Positions 1 to 11,898 of a stretch of DNA of 64,000 bases are shown piece after piece. The position numbers and the translations under genes are program-made. The stretch comes from Clavulina sp. PMI_390. Lineage: Eukaryota > Basidiomycota > Agaricomycetes > Cantharellales > Hydnaceae. The DNA is taken from positions 1 to 64,000 of the forward strand of contig WIDE01000015.1 in assembly GCA_015039315.1 (NCBI GenBank), read 5' to 3'. Position 1 is the first letter of the stretch. Each line of letters begins with the position of its first letter. The notes beneath the pieces are model-generated. The model did not search any database. It was not told where the DNA came from and saw only the letters and a program-made list of their open reading frames with translations.

Positions 1-964
1 ATAGTAACAAGTGGTTCTATTGACGTGCTTAGTGTAAAGAGTTTCATCCCTAGTCTAAGTGAAGCACGGGTAGCCGGTGTACCTCATTGTAGAGGAACGG
101 TATCCAAGCGATTGCGTTGGTGATCGTTGCTACGGGCTTTGTACACGTTGTTAGATCGTACTAGCTAGTGCGGTCGCCCTCGGACCTGTTTGTCGGGTCA
201 CCCCAGCAGTCCCTGTGTGGACACTCCCCCGTGGTTCGTTTGCGGATCACATCACGTCGTAGCTAGAAGATTGATTTGCACGAATAATCGATTTTCTCAT
301 CTACAGCAGCAAAGAGGGCAGCCATGCCTCACTCAAGAAGTGAGCACCAATGAGCATAGCTATGCATCAATGCTACAGACCTAAGGAAAGCGCACAGTAC
401 TTAGAGATGTATTATTGATGAAATTGACAAGATACTTCTGACGAGCGTTCAATAATTCGACTAATTTGTCATCCTATTCTATCGTCGCGCCTGCAGGGCC
501 AAACCTTGCAACTAATACCTAGCCTCTTGCCCATCCTATGCGGTGATAACATGCCATTTCTGCGCAAACGCTCCTCTTACACAGCGTCATTTCTAGCACA
601 GCAGGCGATTTAGACCTTATCTGAATGTCCTCAGAGCCTTGGACGCCTTTCCATGAAAACCGTTGGCTGCGGCCCGCAGCCACCGCATGAGCGGCTAGAA
701 ACCACAAGGGATCATTTATGAGAGAATCCGTGCATGTGGCGCTGGAGATCTCGCTTTCTCCTAGAGATCACAGTCAGATCGTCAGTCTTAATCTCCTTCA
801 TTGGCATGAATGAATTGGACATAGCCTCCACGCTACCCATCGCGCGGCCGGGCAATATAAGAAGCGAGCAGCCCATTCTACAAACACTGATAGGCAAAAC
901 CATTTCCCTTGAAGATGGTGAAGTTTGAGAAACAGCGCTCCTTCACAAACCTACTCCTTCGTAA
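1..964. other. gene-poor stretch, nothing recognised
   Basis: Short open frames only, on both strands, none with recognisable domain content or a coherent splice model. I see no RNA gene or repeat here. Confidence 0.5.
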
Positions 965-1198
965 GGAGCTTTCGCGAAAGGGATTGGCTCGTTAATCGCC
1001 ACGCAAGCTCCAGGTATCAAAGATACGTTCAAAGGTACATTTAGAGAACTAGATGTCAAGGCTTTCCTTCCGGGTAATGAGGGGTCGTATGAAGAGGTAA
1101 CTATATATAATCCAAAGATCGTTGATAAACCATTTGAATACACACTCGACGTAGGAAATTGGGAGTGGAGAGGGGCAAACAATGGTCAATCTCAATGA
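965..1198 (+). pseudogene. fragment of an unrecognised protein-coding gene (3' end)
   Basis: An open frame of 77 codons ending in TGA (1196-1198) has normal-looking protein composition, with segments such as IATQAPGIKDTF and EYTLDVGNWEWRG. It has no start codon: an in-frame TAA (962-964) sits directly upstream. I do not recognise the family. It may be the last exon of a gene with a weak acceptor upstream or a relic stranded among transposons. The adjacent element at 1349 and lack of other exons favour a relic. Confidence 0.35.
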
Positions 1199-1348
1199 TC
1201 ATTTGGACACAATGCCTACCCTCTCGCTGAATAGTAAAGAAAAGTTTGGTATTGACCCAAAAATGCCATTTATCTCAATTGGGACATGAGGATATGGCCC
1301 TCCTTCTTGATCGTGTTTACAACGGACGTGTGATGTTATCCATTCATA

Positions 1349-1895
1349 CTGTATGGGAACAACCATAAGTTCATGGGTGGTGACCTGTGACCAAGTTCAC
1401 GGCCAGAGGCCGTCGGTTCACTAGTTCATACCCTGCTGTGACATGTGGCCAGGAAGGAAACATCCTCCCATGCACAGTCCAAAAGCGACAGACTCATTCC
1501 TTGCCAATCTAGTGCTCACGGAAGCTTACTACGGAAGCTTACTATAAGATATATCCCAGGGGCCAGGGTCAAGTCGTGCTCGCCTTTGCAACGCTTTAGT
1601 GCATTCGATATCCATTGACAGGTGGATATCTGATCGGCCAATTGGCCCGCATATCTGAAAAATACACTGTGGGTGACCCTCTCCTCAACTTCCTCGTTTA
1701 TCAACTCAAGTACTTGTTCATGCTTGCTGCCACTTTTTTTGAGGATTTTTGGGAGTTCATGCTGGATTTTTGGAAATTTTGATTATTTTATAAGCGCTCA
1801 CCGCCATCGGCCTTGGTGGCCTGTGACCATGGCGATAGGTTCGGTTCAAAGGGGTCCGCGGCGCGTGACTGAACTTATGGTCGTTCCAATACAGT
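1349..1895 (-). mobile_element. non-autonomous TIR DNA transposon, copy 1
   Basis: Both ends carry a ~25 bp inverted repeat (CTGTATGGGAACAACCATAA at the left; its complement ending TTCCAATACAG at the right). Each end is flanked by TA, consistent with a TA target-site duplication as made by Tc1/mariner-like transposases. About 547 bp. On the minus strand it encodes a degenerate version of the peptide found in copy 2 (ILKK...ELINEEV...FFRYAGQL...CQWISNALKRC). No transposase is visible, so the element is presumably mobilised in trans. Its orientation is opposite to copy 2 at 4193-4716. Confidence 0.8.
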
Positions 1896-2224
1896 AAAAG
1901 GCCATAGTAGGCCTCGTCTTTACAGCAAAGACCCCACCCAAGTTATATGGCTCCTCACATCTTGCGTAGCATAGGCGACGATGGCAGAGAAGAGAATTTC
2001 TGTGGTAAATGTAGAAAGGTGATTGCTGAGCTTTCACCCCAAAAGATCAGTAACGGCGGCAAGCGCCAAGTCCCCGTCTGTTGCAGCCTATGCTATCATC
2101 CTTTGAGAGAAAATAACAATCCTTCACTCGTAATTCATGCTAGAACGCTAGAAATTCTCCCTATAGGAGCAAATGACTCTGTGAATACGATATAAGCTCT
2201 CATGAATCGCTCAACATTCTAATA

Positions 2225-2252
2225 TCCTCGCTCCTCGCTCCTCGCTCCTCGC
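2225..2252. repeat. short tandem repeat (TCCTCGC)x4
   Basis: Four perfect head-to-tail copies of a 7-bp unit are visible just upstream of the LINE insertion. No functional implication seen. Confidence 0.85.
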
Positions 2253-2385
2253 CACTCGGACTCAGTGCTCGATAAGATCCAATTGCCTTCCGGCGCCCTC
2301 ACCACGGAATATCCACCTCTAATTATTCTACCCCGCCCTACCGCCATGGCACTCGAGTATGGGACTTTTGACTGTCATCCTAAGC

Positions 2386-3410
2386 AAGAGGCGGCCCACC
2401 CAATCACTAGTATATAGGGCTCTGTGTAAAGCCACGAGTTCGGAAGAGAGAGCAACAACAGCAGACCTACTTGACCGGACGCGAGAGATCATAAATGAGA
2501 CATGGGGAGCAAGTCCAACGAATGAGCGTATATGGAATGCGCTCCACAAGAGCGAACATATATCCCGAAATGTTAAACAGTTCCTGTGGAAATGCCAACA
2601 CGGTACCCTAAAGATAGGCTCGTACTGGACAAAGATGCCGGGTTACGGGAACCGGGCAGAATGCTCCTTATGCGGAGAATTAGAGACCATTGATCACATT
2701 CTATTTGAATGCGAGCAAGGAGCCGGGGAAGAGGCCTGGAGGCTAACTAAAGGTGTCCTGGAACAAAAAGGGGTACCATGGCCGAGACACATGAATATCC
2801 ACACTATAATAGGTATCCCCTTTGCCAGTCATAAAAACAAAGAGGGAAGAAAACTCCAGGGAGCGTCAAGACTGATGCAGATTGCCATAAGCGAGACAGC
2901 CTTCCAAATCTGAAAGCTCTGATGCAAGAGAAAGTTTGATCGAGCTGGAGATGAAGCAGAGAAAAAGACCCATCATAACGAGACACGACACGCGCTTGCA
3001 CAGATCCTGAACATTAGACTGAGAGACGACATAGCGCTAACACGGAAAACGCGCTATGGTAGGAAAGCAATCAAGCCAGAGACAGTCCTCAGAACATGGA
3101 GCGGAATACTTCAGGACGAACAATATTTACCACCTGACTGGCTAAACATACGAGGGGGGGTTTTAGTGAGTATTACACCACGACGTTTCAGTGGCCGCAC
3201 CCGTCAGGGCTGCGGCTGATGTGGTGATTGAGACTCACACTGTGCCTATACAGCGGCACGTGCTTAAAGGCATTTCCTCCCGGTGAATGGATTATGGATT
3301 ATGATTATGTTCAATCTGGGCACTGCCCACGACTCAGCCTCGGTGATACTAACGTATTTACCGATTAAGGCTTCACCAAAAAAAAAAAAAAAAAAAAAAG
3401 AGGCGGCCCA
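2386..3410 (+). mobile_element. 5'-truncated LINE (non-LTR retrotransposon) with TSD and poly(A)
   Basis: The insertion runs from about 2399 to a 22-A tail at 3378-3399. The same 13 bp, AAGAGGCGGCCCA, occurs at 2386-2398 and 3398-3410, giving a target-site duplication (11 bp if the tail A's are discounted). The body encodes the C-terminal end of a reverse-transcriptase polyprotein. Only the last ~1 kb is present, the typical result of incomplete target-primed reverse transcription. Confidence 0.9.
2401..2913 (+). pseudogene. LINE ORF2 C-terminus with reverse-transcriptase zinc-binding domain
   Basis: The frame encodes a zf-RVT-type zinc knuckle: CSLCGELETIDHILFEC gives the C-x2-C...H-x4-C arrangement found after the RNase H/RT region of Tad/jockey-like LINEs. 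Upstream lies a helical segment with FLWKCQHGTLKIGSYW. The frame stops at 2913, but related coding sense resumes in shifted frames to about 3170 (GILQDEQYLPPDWLNI), so the copy is frameshifted as well as 5'-truncated and cannot be active. Confidence 0.8.
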
Positions 3411-4192
3411 GCCCATCTGAGTACAAAAGCGTGATTATCGGCCGTCTCCAGTTTCGAAAGCTCACGGAAAGTTTGAAATTAGAATACTATGCTATTGAGA
3501 TCTGTGATCTCTCTTCTGCGTAGTGCGAGCGGCTTACGGAAGACCCTCAATTACGTTGAGCCCTAATAGCACTGAGCAAAACGCCCTTCTCGCTTCGCAA
3601 ATCAGATAATCAGCTTCGCGAGCAGTCCGCTTGATTATTCCACTTCCTCAAAATAACTAAATGTGTCGTGGGCCAGTTCCACAGTTTACCGAGTTTAGAC
3701 AGCGGCACGTTATGTGAGATGGAGCTATGCGGCTAATTGTTTCTGGCAAGCTGTAGAGTGCACTACGACAGCTGATTGATATGCACATTGCATATAACGG
3801 CTGTCCTAACAGTGATATTTCGATGGAGCAGACGAACGCTATATTGAGGTTGGCAGTCCGATTGTCCGAAGGAACGCTGTTCAGATCTGGAGGTGAAGCT
3901 CCACAAAACTCACCACCAATCAGCGATGCATAAACTATCCCGCGGGAGCTGTCCATATTTCCGAAAAATACTATTGTTAGCCCCGAAAGCCGAAGCCCCA
4001 GTACCTACAAAACCCTCCTATTCAGTCGGGGATGTTCGTAGAAGTCGTGACCGGACCCATCCGCGTGCCGTCACATCGTCACGGTTACGACTCCTCCCCT
4101 TCCTTCACCTAGTCTCCTACTTAGCGTCCCACTGTCATTGTCGCCACATTACACTCTGCTGTTAAGACATGGCAAAATATCAGACGTACGTA
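3411..4192. other. intergenic, nothing recognised
   Basis: Only short unrelated open frames are present between the LINE insertion and TIR element copy 2. No domains, RNA genes or repeats are seen. Confidence 0.5.
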
Positions 4193-4716
4193 CTGTACTG
4201 GAACGACCATAAGTTCAGTAACCCGCTGCGGACCCCTTTGAACCGAACTTGTCGCGATGGTCACAGGTCACTAATGCCGAGGCGGTGAGCGCTTATAAAA
4301 CGGTCAAAATTCTCAAAAATTCAGCATAAATTCCCGAAAATCCTCAAGAAAGGTGTTGACAACCATGAGCGTGTGTTTGAGTTGATAAACGAGGAAGTTG
4401 GTGAGAGGATCGCCCGCACTTTATTTTTCAGATATGCGGGCCAATTGGTCGATCACATATCGGCCTGCCAATGGATATCAAATGCACTCAAACGTTGCAG
4501 AGGCGAGCACGGCTGGGCCGTAGAGTACATTTAATAGTAAGCTTCAGTGAGCACTAGATCGGTGACGAATGGGTTTGTTGTTTTTGGACTGCACACGGGA
4601 GGGCATTTTCTTCCTGGCCACATGTCACAGCTGGGTATGAACTAGTGAACTAACGGTCTCTGGCCGTGAAGTTGGTCACAGGTCACAACCCATGAACTTA
4701 TGGTCGTCCCCTACAG
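4193..4716 (+). mobile_element. non-autonomous TIR DNA transposon, copy 2 (inverted relative to copy 1)
   Basis: About 524 bp, bounded by TA on each side, with inverted ends CTGTACTGGAACGACCATAA and its counterpart ending GTCGTCCCCTACAG. On the plus strand an open stretch from ~4330 to the TAA at 4532-4534 encodes a peptide containing NHERVFELINEEVGERIART, FFRYAGQLVDHI and CQWISNALKRC. Copy 1 encodes the same peptide with substitutions and a later frame change. Sequence just inside the ends also matches between copies (TGACCTGTGACC-type motifs). Confidence 0.8.
4330..4534 (+). pseudogene. conserved coding segment inside TIR element
   Basis: About 67 codons are open and end in TAA. The protein frame is preserved against copy 1 over ~50 residues despite nucleotide differences. 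There is no obvious start codon in a good context. It may be a captured host exon or the residue of a transposon-encoded protein. I do not recognise the domain. Confidence 0.4.
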
Positions 4717-7194
4717 TACTTGTCACGAGCTTATACCAGTGGGAAGTTATTTTTTTTGTCCTTGTGTTGGCCTTCTCGTCGTGGTCGACACATTTTCTCC
4801 ATATCTGTGACGCGTCTTTGACTCCGTTGGCTGTCTCAAGTCCACTTATATCCCCTCTCGAGCCTATCCACCATACATTTCTTTGGGCTCGTTACTCTCT
4901 CCTTGTACTCTACGTAAGAAACTGACGGCCAATGACTTCGCGTTAAATGAATACACCTACGGGGTACGACTTCTTCCTTTTTTTTGCATTGCATCTTGTA
5001 CTAAGTGTTTACTCCTTCGAATGTAGCTCTAATCGCTTTCTCAGCCATGCTTCCCTGGGCTCACCCTCTCAGCCTCAGACCCTCCAGCGACATCGTCCCA
5101 TTATCCTGCGCTTGATTCCACACTGGCTTTACACCGACTTCACGGCATAGCGCTTCCAGCGCTCCATTCATCCAACCACTTTTCATCCCATCCTGATGTA
5201 TATCCTTGCTGGCAGCCCATCGTTATCTAAGTCCGCTAACAACTATGTATCTTCTCTCCTTTACAACCTACCTGACCCCTCTACGCCTCTGCCCTCAATC
5301 ACATGCTGCGCGGCCCGACCCCCTCTGTTGGCCCTTCCTTTACCTTCCTACCATGCCATCGTATTCATGTACGTTATACGCGCTTATGTATTATACTGGA
5401 TGGGTATAATCATGACTAATTGACCCTATATTCTGCCGATCCCGATGAATCGTGATACATCTGGATATGAAATGATTCATGATGCATCTGGATACACCTG
5501 GATACGTGTATCCGGATGCATATGATATACATGGGCACCTCCAGGGAGGATGGATCACGATTTGCGTGGTGTCCTGTCTATTCATAGTTCTGCGATGAAT
5601 CGACCTACCTTGAGGCGCCGAAGTTGCGTGCCTGTCATGCGTATGAGCAGATGGAGCAAGTTAACAAGAGAATCTCAACTTATCTTCAGTTGCTGGTATG
5701 ATATATCTTGAGCTCTCGTCCGCTCGAAATTAAATTAACCAATCATCTGAATTTCTGTTACAGCCCCATCCTTTCCTCTTCTACATGTGGCTTCATCGGC
5801 CAAGCACAACATTCCCTCCTTTCCCGTGGTTTGTGAAGCTCACAGTCAATTGGGCCTGGTACTGGAAAAATCGCAATATGTGGCGCTTCGTGTCAGTATT
5901 ATCTTATTAGTCTTCTATGCACTATAAAAAACACCCTCTTTTGGGATATCAACCTTGCGTGCAATACCCTCCGAGTCAGCCGGGTGAAATGTCTGTCAAC
6001 CCTTGCTCGTCGCCACACACCGACCTAAGGCCTACTTCGTTACTCCAATGGACTATGGCTTGCTCTCAGATCGCTCGCTCGAGTCTTGCTTCACATTGGG
6101 AATTCCCTTGACTAGCACAATGCCCGTTCTATTAGCTGAAAGCGGAGTGTGCAGTACTTCCCAGATGCCGCTACTTTCTATTGAAAGCCGATCATCTGTG
6201 TAGCTGTCAGGCTCCCTTCCAGGGCCACAATAGCAAGGTAGTTTCTCATGAGAGAGGAAGTTCATGCCGAACATGGATTCCGATCTGCATCGCTCGGAAC
6301 CTTCATGGTATACAATTGTATTCCTCGTAAAGCGTATCATTTTGTGGACAGGTATGCATTATTTTTTGGGGGGTCTGTACGGTATTATACACAGCATAGT
6401 TTCTAGCACCGGTCACTGTCGCTTGTGATCACCAGATAGACGGAATTTTCACCTAGGGTCTTGTTACGGAGGCACGAAGCTGTAGGGCATTCTTAGAACC
6501 AATGATAGAAGACATATGTCGAGTTTGTATATATAGGAATACCCTGTGGCTGTAGCGACAGGCCATCTGGATGAACCAAGATAAGCAAGGGGCCAGCATA
6601 GGCGGGTGTAATCAGAAGGACCTAGGCGTCGTAGAACAGATTGAATGGAAGGCTTAAGCTTGCTATCGAACCCCATAGGACCCTATAGCCATATCGACAG
6701 GTTCAATTAATCTTGAGCCTACACATCTCTGGATTTCACCCTCGGTCTCTACGACTGGCACACTCGTATGTTGTTCGAGTAGAATCAACGTGCGTCATCA
6801 CTAACGCGCTCCGCTCCGCTACAAAGATTGCTCTTCTCATGAATGCAAAGACATCATTAGGTGCGGCATCATTCTGCCGCATTCATATCAAAATTCATCT
6901 AGCTTTCGCAAATCTGGAGGGCTCTTTATTCAAAGGGCCACGCAGCTACCTTGAGGTGGTCTTAATCTGGTATCGTTATCAAGGTCTTGTTTACACCATT
7001 CTGAGAATGTATTGAATCTCTGTCATTGTTGAATGAAGCCTACGGGTACCTTATTAAATTGTGGCGTCTCCTTGTCGCAATCTAAATGACAGTGGTCTCA
7101 TCCCAAATCGACTTCCTTCTGAGAGCTGCATCCCTCAGTTTAACTATCCGGGTTCCGACGATTCAATGGCCGGCACTGTCCTTTATTTTTTCGG
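4717..7194. other. gene-poor stretch
   Basis: Six-frame reading shows only short open frames without domains or coherent exon chains. Local pyrimidine-rich and AT-rich stretches occur. A palindrome lies at 5482-5521 (separate entry). No RNA gene is recognised. Confidence 0.5.
5482..5521. repeat. inverted repeat, 15-bp arms
   Basis: ATGCATCTGGATACA and TGTATCCGGATGCAT form complementary arms (one mismatch) around a 10-nt spacer, inside a run of related GGATA/TGATAC words. It could form a hairpin or be an operator-like or element-end relic; nothing nearby decides. Confidence 0.6.
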
Positions 7195-8864
7195 ATGGCC
7201 AAACGAGAGGTTTCCAATGATCGTTTCCCTATAAATATATGGCCTCAATATGCTCTGTGCGTCCATCAGGCCCATATTAGCCCCTCCATGGCGCGCGAAT
7301 TCCCGACAGCTAAAGGGTCTGGCCCGACCACATCCTATCGTCGTCCCCGTCCGAAACCTCAGATCGTCCGCAGCTTTGGGGTTCCAGATAAACCTATACC
7401 CACACATATACTCGAAAATTTCGGGCTCCTTCCTTCATTATCAAACTTGTCCCAACTCGGTGGCACTACTCTGCTTGATCAAATCTATGATGTTTGTGGG
7501 CATTTTCGTACTAATGAAGAGCACCACTTACTGAATCATCGACTGTAATTTAGTATTTACGCAACCTACCACGAGGCTCGAACGACTATCCTGATACCTT
7601 GCGACTACTGCAAGATGCATGTTCTCACATCCGTTGCACTCCTCCACGGCTCAATTTGTCTGGTGTTACATTTGATAGAAGGGACACGTTGGGGCGTGGT
7701 GGCGAGGTGACTGTTTACAACGGTCAAAGGAATGGAGAACGTGTGGTGGTTCGAGAAGTATTATTGCCAAAGAAGGAATGGAAGACCGAACGAGGACAGC
7801 ATATCTTTCAGGTCATTGTCAGATCCCTTTTAATAGAGCTTATATCTTATCTTTTCCCCCTAGCTTGTGCATCGTGAAGCAATTACACATTCTCAAATGG
7901 ACCATAAGAACATTCTCCCATTCCTTGGAATATTTCACGAAGATGCAGAATCACCACCGCTGACCATTGTGTCATTCATTGAGCGAGGCTCGTTATATAG
8001 CTTGCTGCAGGAGCAGCTGTTGGATTTAAAATGCTTTCAACGCCTCGTGAGCTATTCTTGATTCTCTCCGCAACAAACACTCTTTGACCTCTTGGATCCT
8101 TCCCTCAATACTTTTCTCGCCACTTTCTCAGCTTCTTGGTATCAGTCGTGGCGTAGAATACCTACACTCGCGAAATCCCCCAGTTATACACGGTGACTTA
8201 CACCCAGTAAGTACCCCTCGCAGGGGGGTTTGCGACCTTATGTATTTCACTAATGCATCACCATTTCGGGGCATCACACCAAATCTCCACTGAACAGGGA
8301 AATGTTCTACTCGATTGGGATGACCGTGCGTATCTTTGTGATTTTGGACTCAGTCGGATCCGCCACGAGGTTACCCGGACCCGTTCGATGGTAAACAGCC
8401 AAGAGGGAGGCTACTATCGCTACATGGCCCCTGAACTTACCCAGGAACTGGAAGAGAGGTTCCGTACAAGTCAGGAAAGCGATGTATTCTCTCTTGCAAT
8501 GACGTTCCTCCATGCCTGGTCTGGAGAAAAACCATTCGGTGGTAAATGGAACGAGTGGCAAGTGGCTGAGTTGTTCCAGAAACGGGAGCGACCCCCGCGA
8601 CCTCCATTTGAAGTCGATCTTGCAGACCCCGAAGAAGCAGCTCTGTGGAACTTGATTGTAGAGATGTGGGCACATGAACCAAGGCGCCGCCCATCTGCTG
8701 CTACTGTTGTCAAACGCCTGACACTTATATTTCCAGCGGAAACCCCCGCAAATGGGCGCCTTGGCTGTGTTAAGGACGGTGCTGCTGTCAATGGAGGGGT
8801 AGGAGAAGGCTCGGTGATAGTTGAACATCCACATCGGGCAGCTACCATATTGCAGGCATTATGA
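7195..8864 (+). CDS. TKL-type protein kinase-like protein K1
   Basis: Five exons: 7195-7491, 7554-7811, 7864-8046, 8132-8206 and 8298-8864, giving about 459 aa. The start could instead be the in-frame ATG at 7288. An N-terminal tail ends in a helical motif (PTHILENFGLLPSLSNLS...LLDQIYD) shared by all eight paralogs. The kinase domain follows: Gly loop GRGGEVTVYNG; beta-3 VVVRE with Arg where Lys is expected; alphaC HREAITHSQ; HPNILPFLG-like region; catalytic loop VIHGDLHPGN; CDFGLSRIRHE; MAPEL; and a C-lobe with MWAHEPRRRPSA. The HGDL loop and MW...P..RP motif are typical of basidiomycete TKL kinases. Asp and DFG are intact, so nucleotide binding is possible, but activity without the Lys is doubtful. 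There is no membrane anchor; the tail is short and polar. Confidence 0.85.
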
Positions 8865-9699
8865 GACCGAATATTTCCCTATCTCTTTCCCCATCATGAA
8901 ACTACTAAAACCAAATATTATATACCGGTCTCAATGGCCTCTATGTGTTTATTTCTTGGCGGGTCTCACTGACAATCCTATGGACCTTATTGAGAGAAAG
9001 AGGTCTACGTCCTTTCATCATTTGAGATGCGACCATCTCTTATAAGCTGTGTTGCTCCCTGCATTGAATTAGGATCAACATTGGCGCCGGAATCCCTGTC
9101 AGGGCGCATATTGTATCTATGAGAAACTTGACGTTGTATTCTAATACAATCGCAATTGAGTTGCTATTGGCTTAGCGCCCATCCTTGCGGTGATGGCGCC
9201 AAAGTCGTCAGCACTGTCCCCATGCGTCTATCTTCTCATTAGCACGAGGCATCGCTGCAGCGCATTTGACCCATCGCTTTCCCCATAATGGGAATTATGC
9301 ACTGGCCCCACGGACCGCATTTCCTGACATGCGCGTGCAATAGTCGCGGTTTTTGGTCGATCACCAACCGGCCTCCAAAGCACTCTCGGACGTCTCCGCT
9401 TATGAACTGTGGCACCATTTCTCTCCAATTGCCTCAGCCACGCTTCCTCGCTTGGTCCTGGTGCTTGAGCCCCCTTGAGATTTCCTGGTAGTCATTTGCA
9501 ACCAATTGCCTCGTGTAGCGCCAGGGGCCCACGACTACATAGCCACCAGTCACCAGGCTGAGTGAGGACCTATCGACGAAAAAAAGGCGGTTCTAGATCC
9601 CTACCAATTTTTGTTGGGTTCCCAGCCCACCTGGCCTTTGCGCTATCCCGCCCCGCCCCCCCTTTTTTTTGACACAAAAACGACAACGGACCGGTCGTA
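8865..9699. other. intergenic between K1 and K2
   Basis: About 0.8 kb without a supportable gene; presumed 3' region of K1 and promoter of K2. A T/C-rich tract precedes the K2 start (9650-9670). Confidence 0.5.
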
Positions 9700-11898
9700 A
9701 TGCCCGTAAGTAAAGTATATCAACTTAATACCCCTCGACTAATCGTATGAACTATAGGCACCAGTAAGAAGGCGGAGCCATACGCAGTCATCCTTTGGTC
9801 AGACTCCGTCACTACGTCGGAACGTAAGTCATTCCCTGGCTATGCTGAAAGGCAGAGGTAGTAATGGTTAATTTTGTGTTTGGAACCATACTCGCTGACT
9901 TCTTTGCTTGTTCACCTGTCCAGAACGTACACGATATAGATGATAGTTACGATAGCGATAACCCTTCGCTGATCTGGGGGACATTGGATGCCCCTATCTT
10001 GGCGCAACTGGGAGTTGCGTCGCCAAGTAGCGTGTCTCAACTGTCCGCTACCGAGGCCAACACCCTGATTGATCGGATCCATAGTGTATGTATCCGTTCC
10101 ATTCTGCCAGAAGTCGTTTGTGATGAGCTGTCTTCATCTCGCTAGATATTGCAAAGCCAAGTTGCTAGATCAAAAGAGCACCAAAATACTTTACGACTCC
10201 TCCAAACTGTCTGTTCCCAGTTCCTTACCCTTCCCACAGTCTTCCAGCTCCAGAATCTTGATTTCGACAGAAGAGACGTCCTAGGACGAGCAAGCGATAC
10301 TACCGTGTATTCTGGACGTTGGAACAATCAAGATGTGGTTGTCAGAGAAGTACTTCTTGCTCCTAGGGAATGGTCGACTCCTCTTGGAGATAAAATCTCG
10401 CGAGTAATAACATACTTTTTCTTCTCGTCTACTGATGTTTGTAACTCACCCGTTGTTCGATATAGCTAGTCTGTCGTGTTGCTATTACCCACTCGCAGCT
10501 CCACCATGCGAACATTCTCCCATTTCTTGGAACCTATCATGAAGGGCCCAGCTCGCCTCCGCTCATCGTTGTGCCTTTGGTCGAACGAGGATCGCTTGAT
10601 GATTTGCTTGCCGACCAAAACCAATCACTCCACGCTGAACACCTCCAAGGCCTCGTGAGTACTTATGATATATATATATATATACTTCTGGGCTCCATAT
10701 CCTCATTTTTTTTATTCTACTTCGTCGGCACGTGAACCAATCAGCTTGTTGGTGTCAGCCGTGGGATAGCCTATCTTCATTCTCAGCAGCCACCTGTCAT
10801 TCATGGCGACCTTCACCCAGTAAGCATTCCTTCGGGTTGGCAGGCCAATGAGGTGAATGTCCTGCGCGAAGTGTACTGAAAAGCAATAGGGAAATGTTCT
10901 CATTGATAGATCTGGGGTTCCTTTGCTGTGCGATTTCGGCTTGAACCGGCTCCGTCACAATATTACCAGGATACACGGAATTCCAGAAGGCGAAAGTATT
11001 CTTTTCCTTGCTCCAGAGCTGTCGACATCACCCGACGAAAGGGTCCAACCCACACTTGCGAGCGATATCTTCTCGCTTTCTATGACCTTCTTCAGTACTT
11101 GGACTCGCGAAAAACCTTTCTCTGGGGTACGAAACAAATGGGAAATAGCTTCATGGATAGGACAAGGGCGAAGACCGGAACGGATGGATCCTGCGATCTC
11201 TCTACTTCTTGAAGTGGAATCAGCGCTTTGGCAGTTGATCGAAACCATGTGGGCACAGGAACCAGCTAGTCGTCCATCCAGTGGTGACGTTGTTCAGCGC
11301 TTGGAACAGATCTTTTTACTCGGTAAGGTTTCTGAATCATACTTTTTACGTAGCCCTCCGCTACTTTCCATCTTGAGGTACTGATCTACGTCAGGTACTA
11401 ACTAAATGATGGCTATTTTGTAGGCGATCAAGCAGTTAAAAGGATACCTATCGCAACTCGCTCTACCTCGGTTCGTTCATCTCGCGGTAGTGGTGCGTCT
11501 AGCCTACATGTAGAGTGGCCTTGGTTTCTTACAAGGCTGGATCACCGCTTCAGATGACTGTATCTCTACTGGTGCTGACCCTGACCCTGCGGGCACTGTC
11601 ATGTTGCAGCATGACACTCGATTAGTAGGGTCAAACCCTCCCCCTATTTTAGATGCGTCGCTGCCGGATGCGGGTATGAACAGAGTAAGTAGTGTGAACC
11701 CTTCACATCTACGCTTTCCTCACGAGCGCGTGTTAGGGTCTTGAGACAGGGTCCTCGCACTTTAACAGATCGACAGACAGCCAAAGACAAAACAATGCTC
11801 AACCTGCCAACCAACAAAACGCCCACACCAACCCCGTCGCATCAACATGGGCGTTCATCGTGGCCGTCGCAGCCAGTTTTCTTCGGTTCGGTAGGTGA
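9700..11898 (+). CDS. TKL kinase-like protein K2 with degenerate active site and C-terminal membrane anchor
   Basis: Ten exons: 9700-9705, 9758-9823, 9924-10085, 10146-10403, 10466-10654, 10745-10819, 10890-11322, 11424-11492, 11554-11684 and 11737-11898. Total 1551 nt, 516 aa, with phases consistent throughout; the intron after 11322 has a perfect TACTAAC branch point. Domains: disordered N-terminus, the shared helical motif (LGVASPSSVSQLS...LIDRIHS), then the kinase domain. The Gly loop is eroded (GRASDTTVYSG), beta-3 is VVVRE, and the alphaC Glu is replaced by Val (CRVAITHS). HGDLHPGN and CDFGLNRLRHN remain. A ~100-residue polar tail ends in a hydrophobic segment (VASTWAFIVAVAASFLRF) followed by GR and the stop, which looks like a tail anchor. 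Without the last three exons the frame would end at 11384, losing the anchor. Confidence 0.8.

Noticed and set aside
8307..8834. 175-codon minus-strand frame opposite the K1 C-lobe
   Set aside because: Antisense shadow; the plus frame carries DFG, APE and MW...RP motifs.
10669..10684. (AT)n tract
   Set aside because: Short simple repeat inside a K2 intron; unremarkable.
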